Assembly: GCA_030949985.1 (NCBI GenBank)
Contig: JAUZRX010000004.1
Span: forward strand, 31,600 to 95,599
DNA: 64,000 nt
Source: Acidobacteriota bacterium
GTDB taxonomy: Bacteria > Acidobacteriota > Polarisedimenticolia > J045
Direction: 5' to 3'
The notes beneath the pieces were generated by a model that had not been told where the DNA came from, did not search any database, and saw only the letters and a program-made list of their open reading frames with translations. A program made the translations under genes and the position numbers. Below are positions 53,562 through 62,114 of the stretch, in pieces (within the stretch, counting starts at the first letter, position 1; the number at the start of each line of letters is the position of its first letter).

Positions 53562-54793
53562 ACTTCGCCTGCGCGGGCCGCGGCAGCGACCTTGGCAAAG
53601 GCGGCGATCACGTCTTCCATGGCCTCCGGCCCGGCGAGGAGCACATCCTGCTTGACCCAGATCGTCGAGCGGCTGAGCTTCTCGCAGACCGGCAGATCGT
53701 AACTGTCGTAGGGCCGGGGCCAGACATCCTTCCACTTCTTGCCGGCACCCGTGGAGCGCTCTCCGAACCACTTCCAGAAGTCCTGCTTGTAGAGAGGCGT
53801 GGTGTAGCCCGGGTGGGCCGGCAACCCCTCGGCCTGCAGGGCCGCGGCGAAGACCTTGCTGTCCACCGGGATCTTCTCGGTGTCGAGCCGCGCCATGAAG
53901 ATGTGGCAGGCATGAGCGGTGATCCGCTCGTCGGTGTCGGGGACCAGGATACCCTCCACCTCGGCCAACCCTTTCTCGAGCACAGCCATCGCCCGGCGCC
54001 GGGTCTGCTGCTGCTCGACGAGCCGATCGAGACTCGACAGGAGAATCGCCGCCTGGAGTTCACTCAGCCGGTAGTTCAGCCCCGGCAGCACGTGGTCGTA
54101 CCAGTCCCCGCCCATCTTGCGTCCGCAATTGTGATAGGACCAGGCCCGCTGGAAGACCGCCTCGTCGTTGGTCAGGACGATGCCGCCCTCGCCGGAGGAG
54201 AAGTTCTTGCTCGACTGGAAACTGAAGGTGCCCGCCGCCCCCAGCGCCCCCACACCACGGCCCCGCCACTCGGCCAACCAGGCCTGGGCGGCGTCTTCCA
54301 CCACCACCAGCCCACGCCGTTCGGCGATTTCCAGGATGCGGTCCATGTCCGCCGGACGGCCGCCGATATGCACGGGGTAGATCGCCCGCGTCCGTTCGGT
54401 GATGGCCGCCTCGATCAGGTCGGGATCGATGTTGTGGGTCCCCTCCTGGATGTCGACGAAGACCGGCACCGCGCCGATGGCCAGCGCGGCCATGGCCGTG
54501 GCCATGAAGGTATAGGGCGTGGTGATCACCTCGTCGCCGGCCTGGATGCCGGCGGCGACCAGGGCGATCTGCAGGGCGATGGTGCCGTTGCAGCAGGTCA
54601 CGCCGTAGCGGGCCCCGTGCAGTTCGGCGAAGCGTCGCTCGAGTTCCGGGACGCGCGTGCCGCCCACTCCCCACTTGCCGGAGCGAATGGCATCCACCAC
54701 CGCCTGCTCGTCCTTCTCCGTCCAGACCGGCCAGCGGGCCCAGGGCTCGCTGCGCACGGGGGTACCTCCGTCAAGCGCCAACTTCTCCGTCAT
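53552..54793 (-). CDS. DegT/DnrJ/EryC1/StrS-family PLP-dependent aminotransferase
   Basis: This 413-residue protein has the catalytic lysine at K196 in SSKNFSSGEGG, where PLP forms a Schiff base, and other DegT signatures (EVITTPYTFMATA, VVVEDAAQAW). The family makes aminosugars or other amine groups on surface glycans and antibiotics. It is a stand-alone gene convergent with the porin-like gene. The start is an ATG at 54793 with GGGAGG. The acceptor is unknown. Confidence 0.87.
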   Translation of the reverse strand: MTEKLALDGGTPVRSEPWARWPVWTEKDEQAVVDAIRSGKWGVGGTRVPELERRFAELHGARYGVTCCNGTIALQIALVAAGIQAGDEVITTPYTFMATAMAALAIGAVPVFVDIQEGTHNIDPDLIEAAITERTRAIYPVHIGGRPADMDRILEIAERRGLVVVEDAAQAWLAEWRGRGVGALGAAGTFSFQSSKNFSSGEGGIVLTNDEAVFQRAWSYHNCGRKMGGDWYDHVLPGLNYRLSELQAAILLSSLDRLVEQQQTRRRAMAVLEKGLAEVEGILVPDTDERITAHACHIFMARLDTEKIPVDSKVFAAALQAEGLPAHPGYTTPLYKQDFWKWFGERSTGAGKKWKDVWPRPYDSYDLPVCEKLSRSTIWVKQDVLLAGPEAMEDVIAAFAKVAAAARAGEVKG

Positions 54794-54864
54794 GCAGAAT
54801 CCTCCCGGAAGGGGCAAGGTTACTTTATCCTCGGTCGATACACCCGAGGCCGGACGAGTTTGTC

Positions 54865-55635
54865 ATGACCATTATGATGCCCGCCCTGATCGATGCCCAT
54901 GCCCATCTGGCCGATCCGGTCTTCGACGCCGACCGGGAAGCGGTACTCGAGCGGGCGGCCCGGGCCGGCGTGGAACGCGTGGTCACCGTCGGTGAGACCT
55001 TGAGCGATGCCCGGCGCATCCTCGAGCTGTCCCGCGAGCATGCCGCCCTGGCCCCGGCCGCGGGCCTCTACCCGACCCACCTGGATCTCGAGCAGGCGGA
55101 AGCCGTGGAGGCCTTCATCCGCGAGCATCGGGACGAGCTGGTGGCCGTCGGTGAGATCGGCCTCGACCGCTGGGTGGTCCAAGACGAGGAGGGCCGGCAT
55201 CTCCAACGCGAGATCTTCCGCCGACAGGTGGCCCTGGCCATGGAACTCGAGCTGGCGATCAACGTGCACTCCCGCAGCGCCGGCCGGCACGTCATCGCCC
55301 TCCTCGAAGAGATGGGCGCCAGGCGGGTCCTGCTCCACGCCTTCGACGGCAAGGCCGGCACGGCCGAAATCGGCGCCCGGGCCGGCTTTTTCTTCTCGAT
55401 TCCGCCCTCCATCCTGCGCTCCCGCCAGAAGGTCAAGCTCGTCGAGCGACTGCCCCTCGAACGACTGCTGCTCGAGACCGACAGCCCGGTGCTCGGCGTC
55501 CAGCCCGGGGAACGCAACGAGCCGGCCCGAATCACCGCGGCCCTCACAGCCGTCGCCGGGATCAAGGGAGTCGACGTCCGGCAGGTGGCCGAGGTCACCA
55601 CGGCCAACGCCCGGCGACTCTTCGGCCTGGGCTGA
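54865..55635 (+). CDS. TatD-family metal-dependent hydrolase
   Basis: This 256-residue protein shows the TatD metal-binding set: DAHAHL near the N-terminus, GEIGLDRW, INVHSRSAG and a C-terminal LETDSPVL. The family includes Mg-dependent 3'-5' DNases and D-tyrosyl-type hydrolases. Alternative starts at 54865 and 54877 are both ATG. It lies divergent from the aminotransferase and before an unknown membrane protein on the same strand. Confidence 0.87.
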   Translation: MTIMMPALIDAHAHLADPVFDADREAVLERAARAGVERVVTVGETLSDARRILELSREHAALAPAAGLYPTHLDLEQAEAVEAFIREHRDELVAVGEIGLDRWVVQDEEGRHLQREIFRRQVALAMELELAINVHSRSAGRHVIALLEEMGARRVLLHAFDGKAGTAEIGARAGFFFSIPPSILRSRQKVKLVERLPLERLLLETDSPVLGVQPGERNEPARITAALTAVAGIKGVDVRQVAEVTTANARRLFGLG

Positions 55636-55701
55636 CCCGTTGACCCGGCACCCGGGCTCTGATCTGATGCGCTCACGGGTGATGGGCCGAGGAGAGGGAA
55701 G

Positions 55702-56439
55702 ATGACAGGAGCACACTCCAGAACCGAGCAGCGCGTCGCAGCCACCTGCCTGGTCGTCTTCGCCTCCCTTCTGATGGCCATGGTGGTCGTCGAGATGATC
55801 ATGGTCACCTCGCCCGAACGCTTCACCCTCGAAGCCGATTTTCTGCAGAAGGCGAATCTCCATTTCATCATGCCCTACTTCCTGGTCTACCTGGTGGTCG
55901 GAGGGCTCGGCCTGGTGGGCGTGACGGGACTGGTGATGGTCTACGGCCAATCCCAGCACTACCGCATGACCGCGCGGGTGGCCCAAGCCTGCGCCCTGGC
56001 CTACTTCGCCATCAACTACTGGCTGTGGTCGGCGATGTGGATCGTGCAGCACAAGATCACCCTGCTCACGCGCCACCCCACCCACCCCGAAGACTGGGTG
56101 CTCCAGGTCTTCGACGCGGCGGACGCCTTCTGGTCCCTCGCCGGCTGGGGAGGCATGGGTCCCGCCGTGCTGCTCTTCGCGACCCTGGGCTTGCTGATGC
56201 TGCGGGGTGTCCATCTGCTGACCCGTGCGGCGGCCTGGACCTTCGTGGGCCTTGCCGTGGTGCAATTCGTCTCGTTGCTCTACGTCGGCCTGCGCGGATT
56301 CGGCATCTCCAACGAAGGGGAGTTCTCGCTGATTCTCGACCTGCTGCTGGTCGGCGGCCGGATCGCCGCCTTCCTCCTGGCCGGCACGGCGCTCTATGTC
56401 GAAAAAGGCGTGTTCACGCGCCCGGGGCGCTCCCACTAA
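55702..56439 (+). CDS. Hypothetical polytopic membrane protein
   Basis: This 245-residue protein has about six hydrophobic segments (at ~12-35, 53-80, 95-115, 150-170, 172-200 and 212-232). No enzymatic motif was recognised. HPTHPEDW lies in the loop before helix 4. GAGAGGGAAG precedes the ATG directly. The gene ends 17 bases before the CxxC protein gene and may be co-expressed. Confidence 0.55.
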   Translation: MTGAHSRTEQRVAATCLVVFASLLMAMVVVEMIMVTSPERFTLEADFLQKANLHFIMPYFLVYLVVGGLGLVGVTGLVMVYGQSQHYRMTARVAQACALAYFAINYWLWSAMWIVQHKITLLTRHPTHPEDWVLQVFDAADAFWSLAGWGGMGPAVLLFATLGLLMLRGVHLLTRAAAWTFVGLAVVQFVSLLYVGLRGFGISNEGEFSLILDLLLVGGRIAAFLLAGTALYVEKGVFTRPGRSH

Positions 56440-56456
56440 CCATCGGGGACGCGGCC

Positions 56457-57587
56457 ATGGGCACCGACGAGAGGATCCTCGAAGTCCTGCGGACGTTGAT
56501 CGAGCGGGCCGACGAGCAGATCGACCGCTCACCCCTCGGGCACCTGCTCGCCGGGCGGCGGGAAAACCTGCGCCTTTCCCTGAGCCTGCCTCTCGACGCC
56601 GACCCCGAGGCCCTCCGCAAGGCAGCCGCCCGCCTGGATGTCGCCCTGGTCGAAGCCATCGAAGCGGCGCTCCAACGTCGTGCGGCCTTTCAGCCGGGCA
56701 GCGTCCTCTGCCTGCGGTGCTCCAGCACCGGGTGCGGGCACGGCAGACCCACCTCCAGCCGCCAGGTCTTCGCCGGCTACTCCCCCTCGGGCACCCCCGA
56801 GTTTCTCGACCTGGGAGAACTGCTGCTCGCCCGCCACGATCCCCGGGTCGGCGAACTCTTCGACGAAGGACGGGCGGTGGTCACCCACCAGATGACCGAG
56901 CAGGAACTGACCGCGCGGCTGCTTCCCGTCTTCAAGGAGCAGAAAGCGGGCTACCGCATCCACGGCCAGGTGGTGGCCGGCTGGTACCGGCTGCCGGATC
57001 CCACCGGACGTCCCCGGGCTCTGGCGTTGAGTTTCCAGGCCGTCTCCACCCGTCCCCGCCGCTCCCCCCGACGCTTCGGTCTCAACGTGCTCGGTCTCGG
57101 CCCCGACGGTGAACCCCTGGCCCACCTCCACGACCGGATGCCGGCGATCCCCTGGTCGGCCGCGGTGCGCTGGGCCCACTCGGCCCTGGCCGGCCTCTCC
57201 TCGGCCCCGGCCCGACGCGTCGAGAGCATCCTCCGGGGGCTGGCCCGACGCCTCGAACGGGGCCAGCGGGCCCACGGCCGGCGCACCCGGCACGCCGAAC
57301 GCCGCCATTCGGAAGGCGGCCGGCCGACCCGCATGGCCCTGCTCGACCTGGCCCGGGCGGGGGAGGACGACCTGCTCTACGACATCCGCCGCAAGACCCT
57401 GGTGGTGCTCGGCGAGCGGGGCCGCTGCCATGTCTTCGGCGCCGGGGGACGGCTGGTCACCTCGGTCCGCTACCCGCCGGCGACCATCGAGCGACGCCGC
57501 CGCGGCGGTCTCTGGCGGCCGGCCACCGCCGAGGAACGGGCATCCCTCGCTCCCCGGGCCGATCCGGACGGTGACGAAAAAAAATAG
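56457..57587 (+). CDS. Unknown protein with N-terminal Cys knuckle and basic C-terminus
   Basis: This 376-residue protein has C85, C88 and C93 in CLRCSSTGCGHG, which could bind zinc or be a redox knuckle. The middle (~110-250) is a mixed alpha/beta domain (AVVTHQMTEQELTARLL, YRIHGQVVAGWYRLPDP). A strongly basic stretch (~260-300, RRLERGQRAHGRRTRHAERR) follows and may bind nucleic acid. I do not recognise a family. The start is an ATG at 56457. The codon use is like that of its neighbours. Confidence 0.5.
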   Translation: MGTDERILEVLRTLIERADEQIDRSPLGHLLAGRRENLRLSLSLPLDADPEALRKAAARLDVALVEAIEAALQRRAAFQPGSVLCLRCSSTGCGHGRPTSSRQVFAGYSPSGTPEFLDLGELLLARHDPRVGELFDEGRAVVTHQMTEQELTARLLPVFKEQKAGYRIHGQVVAGWYRLPDPTGRPRALALSFQAVSTRPRRSPRRFGLNVLGLGPDGEPLAHLHDRMPAIPWSAAVRWAHSALAGLSSAPARRVESILRGLARRLERGQRAHGRRTRHAERRHSEGGRPTRMALLDLARAGEDDLLYDIRRKTLVVLGERGRCHVFGAGGRLVTSVRYPPATIERRRRGGLWRPATAEERASLAPRADPDGDEKK

Positions 57588-57694
57588 CCCCGGGACTACC
57601 CCCAACCCGCTTCGGGCCACAGATTAAGCCTGTAAGCGGGACGCAAGGCCGGATCACCGCGGACACGCCTTCGCCCCGACCGGAGGAGCGCACC

Positions 57695-59005
57695 ATGTGG
57701 TGGAATCGCGAGGAGAGGCAACCCGGACCGGAGAGCAACCTGCAGCCGCGAGCCGGCGAAAGACGCGGCGCGGCGGGGACCATCCCCCTGGCCACCGTCC
57801 CGCCGCCGGGTGCTCTCTCGCCGACGGGGGCCAGCTTCATCGTCGACAACCTGGGCCACATCCTGGCCTTCGACCGGGCGATGGAGAAGCTCACCGGCTG
57901 GGCCGCCTTCGAGGTGGTCGGCCAGCACAAGGACCTGGGCATCTACCAGCGCCCGGACGGCAGCGGCCTGCGCTCCTTCCAGCCCCGCCCCCTGTTCAGC
58001 GGCCAACTCCCCAAGACCCAGCGCACCTGCCGGACGACCCTCCACCTCGTGCGCAAGGACGGCGTACCACTCGAGGTCGACGCCCTGGTCACCCCCCTCG
58101 GCCAGCAGGGACGCCGGATTTCCGTGGAGATCCAGCGGGTGGTCGCCCGCATGGGACAGGCGCCGGAGCAGACACGGGGCCAGAGCGTCGATGCCCTGAC
58201 CCAGCTTCCCGGGCGGGGTGGCTTCGCCGGCCGGTTGCGCGAGAGCTTCGACAAAGCCCAGCGGACCGGCCGCCCCCTGGCCGCACTGATGATCAACATC
58301 GATCACTTTTCCAGCTTGACCGATCGCTTCGGCTCCGAACGCTCGGACGAAGTGCTGCGGCGGGTGGCCGGCATCCTCCGGGCCAGCCTGCGGCAGGAGG
58401 ATTTCATCGCCCGTCTGCGGGACGACTGCTTCGGTGTGATCCTCGAGGGCACTGGGCGCGGTGACGCACGGCACGTGGGCGGCAGGATCCGTCAGACCAT
58501 CGACCGCTTTGCCTTCTCCAAGCCCGGCGGAGCCGGCGAGTTGAAGGTGACGGTGAGCATCGGGGTGGCCTGCTACCCCGCCGACGGCGAGACCCCCTCC
58601 GAGCTGGCGCGCCGGGCCGACGAGGCCTTGCAGGAGGCCCACCGCCTGGGTCGCAACCGGGTCTGGTGCTACGTGCGCCGTCCGCGGGTGCCGGTGCAGA
58701 CGCCGATCTACTTCGACGGACCCGAGGGGCACCTGATCGGCCAGAGCCGGGATCTGTCCAACTCCGGCGTCTTCGTCGAGACCCACGAGATGCTGCCCAT
58801 CGGCATGCGCCTGGGGATTGCCTTCCGCCTGCCCGGCATGCCGGAGACCATGCGCATGGTGGGCCGGGTCGCCCGCCAGGTGCCCCCGGGGCAGACCGAT
58901 CCCTCCGCTGCACCGGGGCTGGGCATCGAGTTCGAACGCTACAACCCGGAGGACCGGCGGCGCCTGGAGTCGTTCATCCACCAGTGGCGGCTGGCCCGCA
59001 CCTGA
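57695..59005 (+). CDS. PAS-degenerate GGDEF-PilZ protein
   Basis: This 436-residue protein has a PAS-like sensor domain at ~45-150, a GGDEF-fold domain at ~166-326 and a PilZ-like domain at ~328-432. The GGDEF signature reads RDDCF (242-246), so diguanylate cyclase activity is very unlikely. The PilZ part has RRPRVPVQTPIYF and the DLSNSGVFVE motif ((D/N)xSxxG), which suggests c-di-GMP binding. The fusion is a probable c-di-GMP effector rather than a synthase. It overlaps the cysteine-rich gene on the other strand by 32 bases at its end. Confidence 0.82.
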   Translation: MWWNREERQPGPESNLQPRAGERRGAAGTIPLATVPPPGALSPTGASFIVDNLGHILAFDRAMEKLTGWAAFEVVGQHKDLGIYQRPDGSGLRSFQPRPLFSGQLPKTQRTCRTTLHLVRKDGVPLEVDALVTPLGQQGRRISVEIQRVVARMGQAPEQTRGQSVDALTQLPGRGGFAGRLRESFDKAQRTGRPLAALMINIDHFSSLTDRFGSERSDEVLRRVAGILRASLRQEDFIARLRDDCFGVILEGTGRGDARHVGGRIRQTIDRFAFSKPGGAGELKVTVSIGVACYPADGETPSELARRADEALQEAHRLGRNRVWCYVRRPRVPVQTPIYFDGPEGHLIGQSRDLSNSGVFVETHEMLPIGMRLGIAFRLPGMPETMRMVGRVARQVPPGQTDPSAAPGLGIEFERYNPEDRRRLESFIHQWRLART

Positions 59006-59546
59006 AGGCGAGCCAGCGCCAGGAAGAGCACCGACCGGCGCAGTTCTTTCCGGCACCGCAACCGGGACCGGCCTTGCAGCAGCATCCCGAACCAGAGGTG
59101 TCTCCGCACCCGGGCCCGCAATCCGCATGGGCAGACGATCCGCTCTTCGAATCGTTGCCTGACACGCTGGGCCCGACCGTGCCGCGAGTGCAATGCCCAT
59201 CGTCGGTTCCGGTCGAGACGTTATAGGAATCCTCGTCGCAGTTGAGCTGCGAGGAGGCATTTTCGGAGACAGGCCATACGCCCTTGGCGCAGAGTCCCAG
59301 GCCGGTGGTCGCCGCGTACCCAGTCCGAGAATGGACGCGAGCCACGTTGCCCGCGCCGTCGCTACACTCCACGTCCGGGCCCGCGCCGGTGACGTAGACA
59401 ATGCAGGAGCCAGCATCGGTGCCGGTGTGGACGGTGTAGGTCTCGCCACCAGCCTGGACATGGGAACTCGCCGCACGAACTGGAATTCCAGTCGTCGCAA
59501 GCATCGCAAGGAAGAACACTGTGATCGAAAGCCGGAACTTCGTCAC
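58974..59546 (-). CDS. Cysteine-rich secreted protein
   Basis: This 190-residue protein has a signal peptide (GTG start at 59546, AGGAAG site) ending near PVRAA. The mature part repeats a short motif (YTVHTGTDAGSC, later YNVSTGTDDGHC). The tail ~145-180 is unusually rich in Cys and Gly (GCCCKAGPGCGAGKNCAG). It may form disulfide-locked structure or bind metal, since no enzyme motif is present. It follows the YkgJ-type gene by 53 bases on the same strand. Confidence 0.6.
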   Translation of the reverse strand: MTKFRLSITVFFLAMLATTGIPVRAASSHVQAGGETYTVHTGTDAGSCIVYVTGAGPDVECSDGAGNVARVHSRTGYAATTGLGLCAKGVWPVSENASSQLNCDEDSYNVSTGTDDGHCTRGTVGPSVSGNDSKSGSSAHADCGPGCGDTSGSGCCCKAGPGCGAGKNCAGRCSSWRWLAFRCGPAATGG

Positions 59547-59599
59547 CCTCGTCTTCCTGTGGCCTCCATGATATCGGGAGCCTCCCCCCTCCTCGCCTG

Positions 59600-60109
59600 T
59601 CAAGAGCGTGGATCCCGCTTCTGTAGCCTCGCCTTTCTCCGCTGCCAGCCCTTCCTGGCCGCAGCCGAACGCCGGCGGCGCTCCGCCCGACGACGGGCGA
59701 GAAAGCGGCGAGCGTAGGTTTCCAGCTCCCCGGGATGACGAAACTCCATATCGTGCTCTTCTGACTCACTGAAATAGTCGCATCGCGGGTCGTCGGTGGG
59801 GTCCGCGCCGTACTCGCGGCAGATGCGGGGGCGACGGTCGTAGATTCCGCAGCGGCCGTCCTTCTCGAGGAAGCGGCACTCCTCGTCCACCTGCAGGTAC
59901 CACTCGCCGTCATCGACCCAGATCCAGCTCCGCTTGTGCAGCAAGTACCAGCGCAGGTCGTCGAAGTCATCTTCGTCCTCGGGGGGATCCAGCTCGAGGG
60001 CGAAGTAGCGGCAGCACAGGGCCGCGCAACGCTCGCACGGCGGATCCGGCGCTGCCGCGAGCAGGGTCGGCAGAACGCCCCGGCGGCGGACCGGGCGCGA
60101 GCCCTTCAT
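59600..60109 (-). CDS. YkgJ-family cysteine-cluster protein
   Basis: This 169-residue protein has the CxxCxxxCC pattern (C25, C28, C32, C33) and later cysteines in ECRFLEKDGRCGIYDRRPRICREYG, the signature of the YkgJ/UPF0153 zinc or iron-sulfur-cluster-binding family. The role of the family is unknown. Its ATG overlaps the stop of the amidohydrolase gene by 4 bases (ATGA), so they form one transcript. Confidence 0.85.
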   Translation of the reverse strand: MKGSRPVRRRGVLPTLLAAAPDPPCERCAALCCRYFALELDPPEDEDDFDDLRWYLLHKRSWIWVDDGEWYLQVDEECRFLEKDGRCGIYDRRPRICREYGADPTDDPRCDYFSESEEHDMEFRHPGELETYARRFLARRRAERRRRSAAARKGWQRRKARLQKRDPRS

Positions 60110-61791
60110 GGGGTCTGCGCCCGGGCGATCACCGGCGAGAACACGTGTCCCTCGATGACCGTGGCCGTCACCCCGTTGTCCAGCAGCGCACGGGGAGGCT
60201 CGCGGAAGGGGTCGCGTTCCAGCACAGTCAGGTCACAGGAGGCCCCCACCACCAGCCGGCCGAGAACTTTTTCCCGTCCCACCGCCGCGGCCGCCCCGGA
60301 GGTCATGGCCGCCAGGGCCGTGGAAAGCTCGAGCCGCTGATCGGGCAGCCAGCCCCCCGGCGGGCGGCCCAGGGCGTCCTGGCGGGTCACCGCGGCGTAG
60401 AGACCACGCCGGGGGTCGATGGACTCCACCGGAAAATCCGAGCCGAAGGCCAGCCGCGCCCCCGCATCCAGAAACCTCTTCCAGGCGTAGGCGCCGGCCA
60501 GACGCTCCGGGCCGAGACGCTGCTCGACCCAGGGCATGTCGGAAGTGGCGTGGGTCGGCTGCATGGAAATGACGATGCCCGCCTCGGCGGCCCGGCGAAT
60601 GTCCGCCGGATCGACGATCTGGGCGTGTTCGAGCCGCGGAGGCAGCGTCGGCCGGCGGCCCAGCGCGGCGAGGGCCTCGATGAACAGATCGATCACCACG
60701 CGATTGGCCTCGTCGCCGATGGCGTGGACGGCGGGCTGGAGCCCCGCTCGCAGCGCCTCGTCGATTCCTGCGCGCAGGGCGGCGGGATCGGTCACCCACA
60801 GCCCCCGGGTGTTGCCCTGGTCGCTGTAGGGTGCCGCCAGCCGCGCCCCGCGGGAACCGAGGGCGCCGTCCGCGTAAAACTTCACGCCCACCAGGTGCAG
60901 CCGGCCTTCGGTGATGGGACCGTCTTCGACGAGTCGCCGGTGGAGTCGGCCGCCGGCCTGGGCGTAGGCGAAGACCCGCAGGGGAAAGCGGCCCTCCCCG
61001 GCCAACCGCACCATCGCCTGCCAGGTCGGCTCGTCGACACCCATGTCGTGCACCGTGGCGAGTCCGGCGGCCACCAGGTGCCTGGCTGCCGTTTCCAGCG
61101 CCCTCAGGCGTGCGTCCGGGTCGAGGGGCGGGATCTCGCGCTCGACGAGCGGGATGGCGCTGTCGATCAGAATTCCGGTCGGTCGGCCGGATGGATCCCG
61201 GTGAATCGCGCCTCCCGGCGGATCCACGGTATCCGCATCGAGGCCGGCCATCGCCAGCGCGGTCCGGTTGACCCACAGGGCGTGGCCGTCGATCCGCGTC
61301 AGCGCGCAGGGACGGTCGGGTATGACCTGCTCGAGGCGGTCGGCATCGGGCCACCCGCGCCGCCGCCAGTCGTTCTGATCCCACCCTCGACCGAGAATCC
61401 AGCCCCGGCCCGGGTGGCTCTCGGCAAAGGCGCGCACCCGCTCGAGCACCTCCTCGAGGCTGCCGGCACCAACCAGGTCGACCCGCTCGAAGGTCTGGCC
61501 GTAGCCGAGGATATGAGCGTGGGCATCGGCCAAGGCGCTGGTCGCGAAAGCGCCGGAAAGCTGGCGCACGGTGCCGCCCCCGGCCACTTCCCGGCCCACT
61601 TCCCGGCGGCTGAGCAGGGCGACGATTTTTCCCTCCTCCGCGACCAGGGCATCGGCCCAGGGGTGATCGGCATCCCCGGTCCAGAAGCGAGGGCCGGTGA
61701 ATACCACGCGCTCGGCGCTGCTTCGGGAAACCGGGCCGGCGCAACCGGCGAGCAGACCCAGGACGACCACCAGGACGAGAGATGAGCGCAT
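60106..61791 (-). CDS. Amidohydrolase-superfamily lipoprotein (YtcJ-like)
   Basis: This 561-residue protein begins with a lipoprotein signal (LLAGC, C17) and is therefore membrane-tethered. Metal-site residues visible are HAH in LADAHAHILGYG, the HAIGDEAN histidine and the GSDFPVE aspartate. The closest description is the YtcJ/AepA-like amidohydrolases, whose substrates are mostly unknown. The start is an ATG at 61791 behind GAAGGGAAA. It is first in the operon with the YkgJ-type gene and divergent from glnA. Confidence 0.85.
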   Translation of the reverse strand: MRSSLVLVVVLGLLAGCAGPVSRSSAERVVFTGPRFWTGDADHPWADALVAEEGKIVALLSRREVGREVAGGGTVRQLSGAFATSALADAHAHILGYGQTFERVDLVGAGSLEEVLERVRAFAESHPGRGWILGRGWDQNDWRRRGWPDADRLEQVIPDRPCALTRIDGHALWVNRTALAMAGLDADTVDPPGGAIHRDPSGRPTGILIDSAIPLVEREIPPLDPDARLRALETAARHLVAAGLATVHDMGVDEPTWQAMVRLAGEGRFPLRVFAYAQAGGRLHRRLVEDGPITEGRLHLVGVKFYADGALGSRGARLAAPYSDQGNTRGLWVTDPAALRAGIDEALRAGLQPAVHAIGDEANRVVIDLFIEALAALGRRPTLPPRLEHAQIVDPADIRRAAEAGIVISMQPTHATSDMPWVEQRLGPERLAGAYAWKRFLDAGARLAFGSDFPVESIDPRRGLYAAVTRQDALGRPPGGWLPDQRLELSTALAAMTSGAAAAVGREKVLGRLVVGASCDLTVLERDPFREPPRALLDNGVTATVIEGHVFSPVIARAQTP

Positions 61792-62114
61792 TTTCCCTTC
61801 CACCACGAGGCGCCGCCCACCGCCGACGGGCACCGGGGCGGCTCGACCGGCGGGAGCATACTCCCCCCACCGCCTTCCGACGAAGAGCGGTAGGAACCGG
61901 CCTCGTCCGGAGGAGGGCAGGACGTCACTTTTCGACCTTGAAATTCGGCGAAATGACGCAATTTTCGGAAACACTTTGCACAAAAATATCCCCCGCAACC
62001 CTCGAATCACGAGCCATATGGACATTTTGTCAGTTTTTTATTGTCACCATGACTTGACAGAACTTCGTGGAGGCCTATACCTTGCCGCGACTGCTGTTTT
62101 CGAAAGGAGGCCCC
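61792..62114. promoter_or_regulatory. Divergent promoter region between the amidohydrolase gene and glnA
   Basis: These 323 bases hold no gene. TTGACA at 62054-62059 and TATACC at 62076-62081, 16 bases apart, form a good sigma-70-like promoter for glnA. TGTCA (62042-62046) and TGACA (62055-62059) are an inverted repeat overlapping the -35 element, a possible repressor site. AAAGGAGG before 62115 is the glnA ribosome site. The stretch from 61930 to 62060 is clearly AT-richer than the genes. Confidence 0.55.

Noticed and set aside
58974..59546. Cys-rich protein as a RiPP precursor
   Set aside because: It has an ordinary secretion signal, is long for a precursor, and no modification enzyme such as LanM, YcaO or radical SAM is nearby.
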